Both the position numbers and the translations under genes were made by a program. A DNA stretch of 64,000 nt from an uncultured Treponema sp. (GTDB taxonomy: Bacteria > Spirochaetota > Spirochaetia > Treponematales > Treponemataceae), in assembly GCF_934725225.1 (NCBI RefSeq), contig NZ_CAKVAM010000006.1, forward strand, positions 62,001 to 126,000. Direction: 5' to 3'. Shown here in pieces: positions 18,111 through 27,392 of the stretch (position 1 is the first letter of the stretch; the number at the start of each line of letters is the position of its first letter). Below the pieces are notes generated by a model that was not told the origin of the DNA, ran no database searches, and was given only the letters and a program-made list of their open reading frames with translations.

Positions 18111-19454
18111 TTACATTTTACGCAAAGTATCAATCGGTTTCTCTTTTCCGGCTTTAACTGAAGGAATCAAAGAAACCAAGGCGGAAAGAAGAAGCGTGCA
18201 TAAAATAACCGCAGCAATTTCTTTTACAGGAATTTCTATCGGAATGTCCTGAAGATAATATGCCGGGTCAAGCAAATGAAACTTTGCAATTTCATGAGAA
18301 TCGCCAAAAGAAAATGCAAGCGAAAGTTTTTCAAAAAAATTCACACAAGATTCAATCACGCCGATTATTCCGTTTATGTTCACGGAAATTAAAAGTCCAA
18401 TCGGAACACCAATCAAGATTCCTGCAAGACCAATTGAAGCTCCCGTTAAAACAAACGAAAGCGCAATTCCGTTCGGAGACGCGCCAACACATTTTAAAAG
18501 CGCAATTTCTTTTTTGCGTTCCATTACAATTATCAAAACAGAAGAACTTACACTTATGCTTGCGACAACCACAATCATAACCATGATTACAACTAGCAAG
18601 GCTTTTGTTGAAGCAAAGTTTTCAAGTTCGGATGCATTGACTTCTTTCCAAGTTTCAATTCTGGAATCAGCAAATCCTTCATCTTGAAATGCAAAGGTTT
18701 GGACTCGCTCTGCAATGGAAGAAAGTTCTTCGGAAAAAGAATTTTCAGTTTCAATTCCAACAACAAATTCGCAAGATGATTTTGCAAGTGAAGTAAAAGC
18801 CGCTTCAATTGGAATGAAAACCCATAGCGCATCAAGTTCCTGATAGCCACTTGAAATTATTCCGCCGACTTTAAACTGTGCGACTTTTGGAACAAATCTT
18901 TTTCCTGCTGTGTTCATGCTTATGATTTTTATATTGTCGCCAACATGAACTCCAAGCTGCTCTGAAATTTTTTCTCCAATAACGGCAGTTTTAAAATCAG
19001 GCAAGTCAGTGCTTCCTTCAACAACTTTAAAAAGCGAAGAAAAATTTTTATCAGTCAAAAAAGTGTCTTGCGGAACGCCTCTTACAAATGCGCCGGATCT
19101 ATAATTTTTTCCAGCAGCAAGAGCCATTCCTCTAACTTCTGGAAAAACTTTTTCAACGCCTTGAATGTCCGCAAGTTTTTTCGATGCCGAAATAAAATTT
19201 TCGTATGAAGTCAGATACATAGAATTTTTATAAACTGAAACAGAAATATCCCGCGAAAAAAGATTTATCATCCGGCTTGTCATTCCCTGAACCATTCCAT
19301 TTGTAACAACAAGCAGAACAACCATCGGAACAAGACTTATTCCTATGCAAGCAATAGCTCCACTAAGACTTCGTTTTCCAATTCCAGAATCAGAGCCTTG
19401 CGATTTTGAAAAAAATATTTTTTTTGCATACATCAAGCATGAACTAAAAGTCAT
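18111..19454 (-). CDS. lolE: LolC/LolE-family ABC transporter permease
   Basis: The protein has 447 residues. One membrane segment near residues 33-55 (GIGKRSLSGAIACIGISLV), a large periplasmic domain to about residue 280, then three membrane helices. This is the FtsX/MacB-type fold used in lipoprotein release to the outer membrane. MERKKEIALLKCVGASPNGI is the family coupling-helix signature, as in other LolC/E proteins. It overlaps lolD by 4 bases and is the second permease of the set. Assignment as LolE rather than LolC is by position only. Given the lipoproteins in this window, a role in sorting them is plausible. Confidence 0.83.
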   Translation of the reverse strand: MTFSSCLMYAKKIFFSKSQGSDSGIGKRSLSGAIACIGISLVPMVVLLVVTNGMVQGMTSRMINLFSRDISVSVYKNSMYLTSYENFISASKKLADIQGVEKVFPEVRGMALAAGKNYRSGAFVRGVPQDTFLTDKNFSSLFKVVEGSTDLPDFKTAVIGEKISEQLGVHVGDNIKIISMNTAGKRFVPKVAQFKVGGIISSGYQELDALWVFIPIEAAFTSLAKSSCEFVVGIETENSFSEELSSIAERVQTFAFQDEGFADSRIETWKEVNASELENFASTKALLVVIMVMIVVVASISVSSSVLIIVMERKKEIALLKCVGASPNGIALSFVLTGASIGLAGILIGVPIGLLISVNINGIIGVIESCVNFFEKLSLAFSFGDSHEIAKFHLLDPAYYLQDIPIEIPVKEIAAVILCTLLLSALVSLIPSVKAGKEKPIDTLRKM

Positions 19455-20140
19455 ATTTCAAGCTCCTGAAGCTGTCCGTTTTCTATGGAAAATTTTCTCT
19501 GACCTTTTGAAGCAAGGTTCATGTCATGCGTAACAAGAATTAAAGTTTTTCCATATTTTTCTGAAAGTGAAAAAAGAAGATTTCCAACAGCTTCAGCATT
19601 TGCAGGATCAAGATTTCCTGTAGGTTCATCAGCCAAAATCAGTTCAGGATTATTTACAAGACTTCTTGCAACAGAAACTCTTTGCCGCTCGCCGCCAGAA
19701 AGTTCAGAAGGCAAATGCGACATTCTTTCTTTTAAACCGACAGCGCACAAAAGTTCTTCTGCTTTTTCCATTGCATCTTTTTTAGAAACGCCAGCCATAA
19801 ATGCCGGAAGAAAAACATTTTCCAATGCAGTAAAATCTTTTAAAAGATAATGAAACTGAAATATCATTCCAAGAAATTCACGCCTGAATTTTACAAGCTG
19901 TTTTTCTGTCATCGAACTTACAATCATTCCGCCAACGCAAACAGTTCCGCCAGTAGCTTTGTCCAAGCCGCCGATTATATTCAGCAAAGTTGATTTTCCG
20001 CTTCCGCTTTTTCCGACAATCACACAAGTCTGCCCTTGCTTTAATTCCATGTTCAGTTTTTTTAAAATTGCAAGTTCTTCACTTGAAGTCTTGTAAGTTT
20101 TTTCCAAATCTTTTATTGATAAAATATTCTGATTACTCAT
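19451..20140 (-). CDS. lolD: LolD-family ABC transporter ATPase
   Basis: The protein has 229 residues, a single ABC domain: Walker A GKSGSGKST near residue 42, Q-loop in GMIFQFHYLL, signature LSGGERQR, Walker B LILADEPTGNLD and switch His in LVTHD. Closest in style to LolD/MacB ATPases, which power extraction of lipoproteins from the inner membrane without passing the substrate through the membrane. It overlaps both neighbouring permease genes (8 and 4 bases), giving the order permease-ATPase-permease. Confidence 0.9.
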   Translation of the reverse strand: MSNQNILSIKDLEKTYKTSSEELAILKKLNMELKQGQTCVIVGKSGSGKSTLLNIIGGLDKATGGTVCVGGMIVSSMTEKQLVKFRREFLGMIFQFHYLLKDFTALENVFLPAFMAGVSKKDAMEKAEELLCAVGLKERMSHLPSELSGGERQRVSVARSLVNNPELILADEPTGNLDPANAEAVGNLLFSLSEKYGKTLILVTHDMNLASKGQRKFSIENGQLQELEI

Positions 20141-21425
20141 CGCGCAAAACCTCCGTTACAGTCATTCGCAAAACATTCCGGCTAGCAAGCCACGTTGCCG
20201 CAACCGCTGAAAAAATTCCGAACAGAAAAATAAAAATAACTTCATGCAAAAAAATTCTCGTAGGAATTCTTGCATAAATTGCAAACATTGGATTTTCTGA
20301 AATAAATTTTTCAGCTCCAGAATTAAAAATCATCGTAAAAAAATATTCGATTCCAAACTGAATTTTAGAAAGCAAATTGAAAACTGTTTTCATATTCAGC
20401 GAAATAAAAACGCCAAGAAGAAGTCCTGTTACGCCGCCCAAAGTTCCCGTGAAAATTCCCTGAACAACAAAAATGCTCTGCACATTTTTTTCAGAAGCTC
20501 CAAGCGCAGAAAGAACCGCAATTTCATTTTTACGTTCCAAAACAAGTTTCTTCATTGAATTAAAAATATTTATCGCAGCAACAACAAAAATCAAAAGCAC
20601 AATAACAAACAGCGTGTTTTTTTCCATGCGAAGAACTCCAAAGTAGCTTCGGTTGTATTCGCGCCAGCCAACTGCCTTAGACTGCGGAAAAGCATTTTTG
20701 AATTCTTTTATAAATGAAGAATCTTTTGAAGCTGAAATTAATTTTATTCCATATTTTTCTTCCGCGGAATTTCCGAGAATCTTTTTTCCAGAATCAAAAT
20801 TTATAAATGCAAACGAAGAATTTATTTCCGCATAGCCACAATAAAAAATTCCTTTTACAACAAACTGACGATTTGTAGAAAGCAAACTTGTATCGCTTGA
20901 ACCGCTAAGAGCCGCAATGTTTACTCTGCTTCCAATCCTAAGATTCAAGTTGTACGCCAAAGTGCTGCCCACAACAATTGAATTCGCGCTAGACAAATTA
21001 AATTTTCCTGCAACGATTTTAAGTTTATCTTTAAATCCAAAATCAGTTTCCATAATATTTTCTGGAACGGCCCGAACAATTGAAGCACATTGCTTTTCTG
21101 AATTTCCAACCATAAGACCTTGCGCTTCATAAAATGGAACAGCGCAAACAACTTTTTTATTTTTGCTACACCAGTTTTCAAACAAATCACTTTGAATTTT
21201 AGATACCTGAACATGGTATGATGAAATTTCCATTATAGAATCTATAAATCCCATTTGAAATCCATTCATCACGCTCATTATAACAATCAAAGCCATTACC
21301 CCAAGCGCAATTCCCAATGCAGCCAAATACGAAGCTGCCGCAGTGCGACCTTTGCTATTTATTCTGCTTATGCGGCGGGCAACAAAACATATCCACTTAA
21401 AATCTGATTTCAATTTAATCCTCAT
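20133..21425 (-). CDS. lolC: LolC/LolE-family ABC transporter permease
   Basis: The protein has 430 residues. N-terminal membrane helix with the typical GIALGVMALIVIMSVMNGF, a periplasmic domain to about residue 270, three C-terminal helices, and VLERKNEIAVLSALGASEKN as the coupling signature. It pairs with the ATPase and second permease encoded immediately downstream. It starts nine bases after the preceding unknown gene. Distinction between LolC and LolE is not possible from sequence alone. Confidence 0.85.
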   Translation of the reverse strand: MRIKLKSDFKWICFVARRISRINSKGRTAAASYLAALGIALGVMALIVIMSVMNGFQMGFIDSIMEISSYHVQVSKIQSDLFENWCSKNKKVVCAVPFYEAQGLMVGNSEKQCASIVRAVPENIMETDFGFKDKLKIVAGKFNLSSANSIVVGSTLAYNLNLRIGSRVNIAALSGSSDTSLLSTNRQFVVKGIFYCGYAEINSSFAFINFDSGKKILGNSAEEKYGIKLISASKDSSFIKEFKNAFPQSKAVGWREYNRSYFGVLRMEKNTLFVIVLLIFVVAAINIFNSMKKLVLERKNEIAVLSALGASEKNVQSIFVVQGIFTGTLGGVTGLLLGVFISLNMKTVFNLLSKIQFGIEYFFTMIFNSGAEKFISENPMFAIYARIPTRIFLHEVIFIFLFGIFSAVAATWLASRNVLRMTVTEVLRDE

Positions 21426-21434
21426 TATTTTTTT

Positions 21435-22304
21435 TTAATTTACTTTTTCGCCATTTATAAATTTTGTTTCCATAAATTTTCCATCTGGGAAATATACAGT
21501 TTCAACAAAATCATCATCATTTTCATAGTTTATAGAAAATCTTAAATTTCCATTTTCATAAAATTCAAAATCTGCATTTTCACTTTTATCTGTATAACTA
21601 TAAATATTTTTTTTTCTGTAAATTTCTTTGCCTTCTTTTTTTTCATCATAAGAAATTTCTTCATCAGACAAAATTCGGTTTTGTTTGTCATAGGAAAATA
21701 AATTTTTTTTCACCAAAGTTTTTATTTCTGGCAAAGGATTTTCCTCTGTTGACTCTGGATTTTGAATATAACAATATTCCACAACATAAAGCGGAAGAAA
21801 ATCTTTGTTGTATCGAATCTCATAGTTTTTTTTATTTTTAAAATCTTCTTTATTTGAAAAAATATATTTGTCTGAATATTTCCAGTTTTCCTTTAAAATA
21901 ATTTTTGAATCTGCAACAGTATTTTTATTTTCCCAGACAATTTTTTCAACAGGCTTATAATCAGAATCATATTTTACTCTTGAAAACTGCTCTTCATTTA
22001 CCGAAGTGCAGGAAAAATTTTCAAGTTCTTTTGAAACACTTAAAAGCTCTTTGTCGAATTTAAAAAACACAAGTTTGCCAAGAGAATTTTTTAAATAAAA
22101 TTCAGAATGATTTTTTTTCGGCTCTTCATAAAAATCAAAATCAATTTCATCTGAATTTAAAAATTCTTTTAGTTCAGTTTTCAATTCTTCAGTTTTTTCA
22201 AAAGAAATATTTCCCTTCATTGAACGCGAAATCAAAAACTGATTTTCATTTATAACGGGAAACAAAAGATACAAAAAAAACAAAGCCTCAAAAAAAGACA
22301 TCAC
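21435..22304 (-). CDS. hypothetical exported or anchored protein
   Basis: The protein has 289 residues, a hydrophobic N terminus (about residues 4-18), then a very acidic, lysine- and asparagine-rich body with many aromatic residues. The C terminus, FEFYENGNLRFSINYEND then VYFPDGKFMETKF, resembles MORN/antitoxin-like beta-hairpin repeats. I do not recognise a family. Its ATG overlaps the ftsY stop by four bases and lolC follows after nine, so it is co-expressed with both. A part in envelope or lipoprotein biogenesis is suggested only by position. Confidence 0.7.
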   Translation of the reverse strand: MMSFFEALFFLYLLFPVINENQFLISRSMKGNISFEKTEELKTELKEFLNSDEIDFDFYEEPKKNHSEFYLKNSLGKLVFFKFDKELLSVSKELENFSCTSVNEEQFSRVKYDSDYKPVEKIVWENKNTVADSKIILKENWKYSDKYIFSNKEDFKNKKNYEIRYNKDFLPLYVVEYCYIQNPESTEENPLPEIKTLVKKNLFSYDKQNRILSDEEISYDEKKEGKEIYRKKNIYSYTDKSENADFEFYENGNLRFSINYENDDDFVETVYFPDGKFMETKFINGEKVN

Positions 22305-23176
22305 TCTGTTCCAACAAATTCATCCACGTATTTTTTAGAATCAAAAGATTCTATATTTTCGTATTTTTCTCCAGTGCAAACAAACAAAACCGGAATATTT
22401 AAATCTTTTCCAATTGAAACAAGCGCACCGCCTTTTGCAGTTGAATCATATTTTGTAAGAACAACAGCGTCAATTCCAACAGCTTCATTAAAAACTTCTG
22501 CCTGTCTCACAGCATTCTGTCCTGTTGTCGCATCGATTACAAGAATTTTTTTATAGCAACCTTCATCAGATTTTGAAGCGCAGATTCTATCAATTTTTTT
22601 AAGTTCATTCACAAGATTTTCTTTGTTATGAAGACGACCAGCGGTGTCCGCAATTACAAGTCCGCCATTGTTCGCCTTGCAAGCATCCGCTGCGTCAAAA
22701 ACAACTGCGCTTGGATCGCTTCCCATCTGATGCTTTACAACTCGAAGTTTCAGTTTTTCTCCGTGCATGGAAAGCTGGTCAACCGCCGCCGCACGAAAAG
22801 TGTCCGCAGCAGCCATAATCACATTGACATTTTTTTCGGAATAAAGTTTTGCCATTTTTGCAACTGTCGTAGTTTTTCCAACGCCATTCACGCCAAGAAC
22901 CATAAAAATATTTACTTTTCCATTTGAAGGTTCAATCGAAACTGGCTTTAAAAATTTCAGCAAAATATTTTTCAATTCGGCAGTAATTTCTTCTGGAGAA
23001 AATTTCTTTTCTTTTTTGCAAAACGATTCAAGGTTGTCAACAATTTCAACTGCGTTTTTTGCGCCCAAATCTCCTTCAATCAAAGCGTCAGTCAAATCTT
23101 CAAAAAAATCCTCAGAGAAATTTTTCTTTCCGCCAAAAAGATTTTTTAATTTTTCTGAAAATGAAATCTTCGCCAT
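22301..23176 (-). CDS. ftsY: signal recognition particle receptor FtsY
   Basis: This SRP GTPase receives ribosome-nascent chain complexes at the inner membrane. The 291 residues have a short N domain (SEDFFEDLTDALIEGDLG) and a G domain with GVNGVGKTTTVAKMA, DTFRAAAVDQL, DTAGR and TKYD, and a C-terminal GEKYENIESFD. There is no long acidic A domain, unlike Escherichia coli. The open frame runs back to 23332, but ATG 23176 follows TTAGGAG and gives the normal N domain, so it is preferred. It lies 19 bases after the PEGA protein gene. Confidence 0.95.
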   Translation of the reverse strand: MAKISFSEKLKNLFGGKKNFSEDFFEDLTDALIEGDLGAKNAVEIVDNLESFCKKEKKFSPEEITAELKNILLKFLKPVSIEPSNGKVNIFMVLGVNGVGKTTTVAKMAKLYSEKNVNVIMAAADTFRAAAVDQLSMHGEKLKLRVVKHQMGSDPSAVVFDAADACKANNGGLVIADTAGRLHNKENLVNELKKIDRICASKSDEGCYKKILVIDATTGQNAVRQAEVFNEAVGIDAVVLTKYDSTAKGGALVSIGKDLNIPVLFVCTGEKYENIESFDSKKYVDEFVGTE

Positions 23177-23195
23177 ATTTTTAACTCCTAAAAAT

Positions 23196-24854
23196 TTACT
23201 CTTCTTGAATTTCAGTCCAAGCCGAATTTGAAATTTCAGATGAAGGAATTTCTTTTGCATTCGAAGGAAGCAAAGAATTTGCAGCGATAAGATAACGTGC
23301 AAGTTCAATGCCAAAAAATCCAAGGCACGCAAAAGTTATTCCGCTGGAAATAGTTCCATAGCGTCTCCATTTTAAAACTTCATCATAATCTTTTAAAGAA
23401 CCACGATTGTATGCATTTGTAACTGAATTATTTTTTCCAACTGAATACAAAGTGAACGGCACAGAAAGAACCAAAGCCGTATAAGCTCTGTACGCGGCAA
23501 TTCTCCGTTTGTCGATATATTCCGAATGATTTACAGTTTTTCCTTTTACAGAAAGACGCGCCTGATTTTTCTGCAAAATTTCAGGCACATAAAAAAAGAA
23601 CAAAGCATTTTCATCTTGCGCAGATTTAAATTGTCCGATGACAGGAGTGCCATCAAAAAAAATCTCCGCAGAAGAATTTTCATCTGAAATTTCAGAAAGT
23701 AAATCACTTCCAGAATATAAAAATCCATTTTCCAAATTTTTTTTCAATTCAATCGAGCCGGAAACTTCCGACTTGAGTTTCATGTTTCCCTGAAGCTTAA
23801 AAATTTTAGAGCCTTCAAAATCATAGTTTATCGAACGCGGAATATATCCTTGCGCCTCAATTGTTATGGAATGATTTCCAGATGTAACAGAAATTTTTTC
23901 CGGCGGATTTTTATAAATATTTCCATCAACGGAAACAATCGCATTTTCAAAAACTTCCGGCGGCTGAATTTCAAAACGGATTTCAACAGGAAAACTGTTT
24001 ACGATAATCGGAACAAAATAATTCGCGGCGTTTTCTGCAACGGAAATATAGTTCTTTAACGAACCAATTTCTGTAACCTGCCCAAGAATTTTTTTCCCCG
24101 GAAAATTATAAAGCGCACACGAAATTGAAAAATATTCGCCATAGACAATAATGCGCCCAGTTATGAGTCCGTTTATTTTTGCAGCGACAACTTCATTTTC
24201 AAACTTGCGGCTTTCAATTCCAAAACCAAGAGCTTCCTTGGAAGGAGAAAAAAGTTCGTAAGCGTTTTCTTTATAGAAAGAAACATTTTCATTTTGAGGC
24301 TCCGGAAGAAGCGGAGAATTTTTTTTCACAAAAAGATTTTTAAACGGATTGAACGGAAGCGGACTAAAACTAGATTCTGTTTTTTCTTCCTGAGAAGAAT
24401 TTTCATTTTTAAATTCTTCATAAAGCTGATGAGTTTTTTCCAAGTTCTCGTCAATCTGATTTTTTATCTCATCAATTTTTTTTTCTTGAGCTGAGATTTT
24501 TTTTTGAATTTTTTTCTTGCTTCCAGACAAAAGGAAAATTGCATCGCGCGTTTTTATTTCCTTTGAAAGCTGAAGAAACAAAGACTGACGCTCAACAAGC
24601 AAATTGTTCAAAGACCTGTCCAGCATTTCCTGCGGCGTTGTATTGCGCGAAAGCCCTTCAGAAATTTTTTCCATTATAAGTTGAGGAATTATAGAAGACA
24701 AATCTTGCTCTGCGGGATTCAAATTCTTCCCGCTGTCAAAATCAAATTTTTGGGCAGCAAGAATCCAAGACTCGCAAAAAAATTTCTCTGTCAAAAATAA
24801 CAAAAGAGAAAAAATAAAAAAAAATCTTTTATATTTCCGAAAGAGAAAATTCAT
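23196..24854 (-). CDS. exported PEGA-domain protein with coiled coil
   Basis: The protein has 552 residues. A signal sequence or anchor lies at residues 10-28 (RFFFIFSLLLFL). A predicted coiled coil rich in Lys/Glu follows at about 90-150. The middle contains a PEGA-type repeat (VSVDGNIYKNPPEKISVTS then GNHSITIEAQGY), a surface or periplasmic beta domain. Two hydrophobic segments are near the C terminus. Function unknown; PEGA domains often occur in cell-envelope proteins. It starts two bases after prfB and precedes ftsY, so it belongs to the same operon. Confidence 0.78.
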   Translation of the reverse strand: MNFLFRKYKRFFFIFSLLLFLTEKFFCESWILAAQKFDFDSGKNLNPAEQDLSSIIPQLIMEKISEGLSRNTTPQEMLDRSLNNLLVERQSLFLQLSKEIKTRDAIFLLSGSKKKIQKKISAQEKKIDEIKNQIDENLEKTHQLYEEFKNENSSQEEKTESSFSPLPFNPFKNLFVKKNSPLLPEPQNENVSFYKENAYELFSPSKEALGFGIESRKFENEVVAAKINGLITGRIIVYGEYFSISCALYNFPGKKILGQVTEIGSLKNYISVAENAANYFVPIIVNSFPVEIRFEIQPPEVFENAIVSVDGNIYKNPPEKISVTSGNHSITIEAQGYIPRSINYDFEGSKIFKLQGNMKLKSEVSGSIELKKNLENGFLYSGSDLLSEISDENSSAEIFFDGTPVIGQFKSAQDENALFFFYVPEILQKNQARLSVKGKTVNHSEYIDKRRIAAYRAYTALVLSVPFTLYSVGKNNSVTNAYNRGSLKDYDEVLKWRRYGTISSGITFACLGFFGIELARYLIAANSLLPSNAKEIPSSEISNSAWTEIQEE

Positions 24855-24856
24855 CT

Positions 24857-25991
24857 CTACAAATCATCTCCATCGTCATCTGATGAAGAAGGAAGATCTT
24901 TCCATTTTGCTGAAAGGAATTCGTCCAAGAATCCGTCGATGTCGCCATCCATTACGCCCTGAATGTTTCCAACTGAATATTTTGTGCGGTGGTCTTTTAC
25001 CATTGTGTAAGGCTGAAAAACATAAGAGCGAATCTGGCTTCCAAAAGAAATGTCCTTTTTTTCACCTGCGAATTTTGAATTTTCCTTTTCGCGTTCTTCC
25101 TTATAATATTCGTAAAGCCTTGACTTTAAAATGCTCATTGCAGATGCGCGGTTCATAAGCTGGCTGCGTTCACTGTCGCAGGCAACAACGATTCCGGTTG
25201 GAATATGAGTAAAGCGGACTGCGGATTCAGTTTTGTTTACGTGCTGACCGCCTTTTCCGCCGGAACGATAAGTGTCTACGCGCAAATCTTTCGGGTCGAT
25301 ATTAACTTCTATGCTGTCATCAAGAACTGGAAAAACATAAACAGAAGCAAACGAAGTGTGCCGCCTTGCATTTGCATCAAACGGACTTATGCGAACCAAG
25401 CGGTGAACTCCAGCTTCGCCCTTTGTATATCCATAAACATAAGGCCCTGAAATTTTCATGTTGATTGACTTGAGTCCGCCTTCCACTTCTTCCTGCGAAA
25501 GAACTTCAACTTTATATCCATGACGTTCCGCCCATCTTTGGTACATACGGCTAAGCATAAATGTCCAGTCGCAAGCTTCAGTTCCGCCAGCACCAGCATG
25601 AACAGAAAGATAGCAGTCGTTCTTGTCAACTTCATCGCTAAGAAGATTCAAAATGCTCTGATGGTCATAATCGGCTTTTGCTTTTTCGTACTGCTCTTTT
25701 AATTCTGACTCAATGCTCTTGTCATTTTCTTCAAGCCCAAGCTCATACAAAGCCTCAAGGTCATCAACACGCTGAACCAAATCCTGCCACGGCTCAATTC
25801 TGCCCTTTAAAAGCTTAATGTCATTCATTATTTTTGTAGCCTTGGCATTGTCGTCCCAAAATCCGGGAGCAGTTGTAAGAGCTTCTTTTTCAGCTATTTT
25901 TTTATTGATGTCATCAACGTCAAAGACGCCCCCAAACAGCCGAAACATCTGCCTTCAGCTGTGCAATAGGCTCCTGAAAATCTTCAATCAT
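24857..25991 (-). CDS. prfB: peptide chain release factor 2, expressed by programmed +1 frameshift
   Basis: RF2 ends translation at UGA and UAA. The coding sequence begins with ATG 25991 behind GAGGA and reads 23 codons to an in-frame TGA at 25922-25920. The sequence there, GGGGGCGTCTTTGAC, matches the classic RF2 frameshift site, so ribosomes shift by +1 at CTT and continue as DVDDINKK. Total about 377 residues. GGQ is present in SGGKGGQHVNKTESAVR. The family tripeptide SPF is present as RISPFDANARRH. It lies 17 bases after the Cas2-like gene and two bases before the PEGA gene. Confidence 0.95.
25919..25933 (-). promoter_or_regulatory. RF2 autoregulatory frameshift site
   Basis: On the minus strand a Shine-Dalgarno-like GGGGG precedes CGT CTT TGA C. 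The slippery CTT is followed by the stop TGA, the same arrangement as in E. coli prfB. Low RF2 lets the ribosome slip and make more RF2. Confidence 0.93.
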
Positions 25992-26008
25992 AATTGTCCT
26001 CAAATTTT

Positions 26009-26299
26009 TTAATTCTTAGGGCGCGCAGTTCCGTTAAAGCAGCATTTGCGCCATTTTTTCTGTTTCATTTCTGTAATAACAAAAAGTCCGTTCAAAGGAA
26101 ACTGATAAATTCTGATTTTGTCGTAGTAGTCAGTAACTCTGTCCAAGTCTTTTTTCAAGGCGGAAAGCTCGGTTTCATTCAGCTTTAAACTTTCCCAGCA
26201 AGAACGCTGAATTTTCTGAAATCCATATCTGGAAAGAATATCCACCATCATCTTGCCGCTATCAAGTCCGCCCGGCTCTATAATCACAGAAATAAACAT
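26009..26299 (-). CDS. Cas2-like small protein outside the CRISPR locus
   Basis: From ATG 26299 the product has 96 residues. It shows a Cas2-like ferredoxin fold pattern: first strand MFISVIIEP, helix KMMVDILSRYGFQKIQRSCWESL, second helix LSALKKDLDRVTDYYDKIRIYQFP and strand GLFVITE. The catalytic Asp of Cas2 strand 1 is replaced by Glu. A lysine/arginine-rich tail follows. The frame is open to 26353, but the shorter start matches the fold and lies just after a strong promoter. It is the first gene of the long prfB-ftsY-lol-clpC run, 17 bases before prfB, far from the array. A VapD-like RNase or a non-CRISPR Cas2 homologue is possible; I do not assign activity. Confidence 0.65.
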   Translation of the reverse strand: MFISVIIEPGGLDSGKMMVDILSRYGFQKIQRSCWESLKLNETELSALKKDLDRVTDYYDKIRIYQFPLNGLFVITEMKQKKWRKCCFNGTARPKN

Positions 26300-26308
26300 A
26301 CATATAAT

Positions 26309-26337
26309 AGAATAAATCAAACGCAAGACATTGTCAA
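26309..26337 (-). promoter_or_regulatory. strong predicted promoter of the prfB-ftsY-lol-clp run
   Basis: On the minus strand TTGACA (26337-26332) and TATTCT (26314-26309) are exactly 17 bp apart. The expected transcription start, about 26302, is only a few bases before ATG 26299, and no ribosome-binding site is visible, so the first gene is probably read from a leaderless mRNA. Confidence 0.65.
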
Positions 26338-26395
26338 ACCGCGCCAAACGCAAGATATACTTGAAAATCAGCGGAATTTAGTCCAAAATACAAAC

Positions 26396-27388
26396 ATGGA
26401 AATTTCAAATTCATTTAGAAAATTTTTTTCATCGGCAATTTTAATTTTTTCATTCTCGATTTTATTTGCGCAAACAAAACGCCCGGTTGTTACAGGAATC
26501 AATGCAATTCAGGCTGAAAACGGAAAAATTTCAATAAGCTGGATTCTGCCAAAAAACGACACAGACTCAATTTCTTCATTTATAATCTACAGAAACAAAA
26601 AGCCTTTCACAAGCTACGGTCAAATTGAATTCAGCCAGCCTTTGGCAACCGTGGAAAAAATTACAGATTCCTACACGGATTCTCCAAGAGACACAAGCGA
26701 ATATTTTTACGCCGTAATCACAATGATTTCAGAAAACGCAAAAACTCAAAGCAACAGCGAAATTTATTATGACGAGCAGCTCGATGGAAAAAAATCGCTT
26801 AAAACTGAAACTCAAGTGCGGCTTGTGCTTCCTGGAGTAAATGCAACAACTGAAGGAATCAAAGCTTCCGCCGCAATTTATCTTGGTCAGCCTTCAATCA
26901 AAAAAACTCCTCAGGCAAAAAAAGAATACGAAGACAAAATGCGCGAACTTCCTTTGCCGCTTGTAGACGTTCTTGGCGAAAACTCAAAGCCTGAGGAAAC
27001 TAAAATCAGCGAAAGCTCACGCAAAAGAATTCAGCCGCTTTTAAAATCAAAAAAAGAGCAGACAAAAGTTTTGCCGGTTTATATTTTCGACGAAGATTTA
27101 ATCAGTCCTGCTGGCGGAGACGAATATCTTTTATTTGAAATTTTGCGCACTTCATTTATAAAGAAAAAATATTCAGATTCAATTGACGCACTGAAAAAAT
27201 TCCTTGCGCAAAACAGAAACAAGCAAGTTACAGACAGAGCGAATTTTTATCTTGGCGAATCTTATTATTACACAGGAAATTTTCCATCCGCGCTCACATA
27301 TTTTCTTTCACTTGAAGAAACATATCCAGAGCTAAGCCGCAAATGGACAGAAAGCACGCTAGACAATTTTTCCGCTGAAATTGAATAA
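26396..27388 (+). CDS. secreted protein with FN3-like and TPR-like regions
   Basis: The protein has 330 residues. A signal peptide covers residues 1-25 (ILIFSFSILFAQ). Residues 30-115 look like a fibronectin type III domain (ISISWILPKNDTDSISSFIIYRNKKPF... EYFYAVIT). The C terminus (about 255-325) has TPR-like helices: SDSIDALKKFLAQNRNKQVTDRANFYLGESYYYTG then ALTYFLSLEETYP. Probably periplasmic or surface exposed, function unknown. No good ribosome-binding site precedes ATG 26396. It is divergent from the Cas2-like gene and ends at a tandem repeat array. Confidence 0.75.
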   Translation: MEISNSFRKFFSSAILIFSFSILFAQTKRPVVTGINAIQAENGKISISWILPKNDTDSISSFIIYRNKKPFTSYGQIEFSQPLATVEKITDSYTDSPRDTSEYFYAVITMISENAKTQSNSEIYYDEQLDGKKSLKTETQVRLVLPGVNATTEGIKASAAIYLGQPSIKKTPQAKKEYEDKMRELPLPLVDVLGENSKPEETKISESSRKRIQPLLKSKKEQTKVLPVYIFDEDLISPAGGDEYLLFEILRTSFIKKKYSDSIDALKKFLAQNRNKQVTDRANFYLGESYYYTGNFPSALTYFLSLEETYPELSRKWTESTLDNFSAEIE

Positions 27389-27392
27389 AACG

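Noticed and set aside
25919..25991. prfB as a frameshifted pseudogene
   Set aside because: The break coincides exactly with the known programmed RF2 frameshift signal, so it is regulation and not damage.
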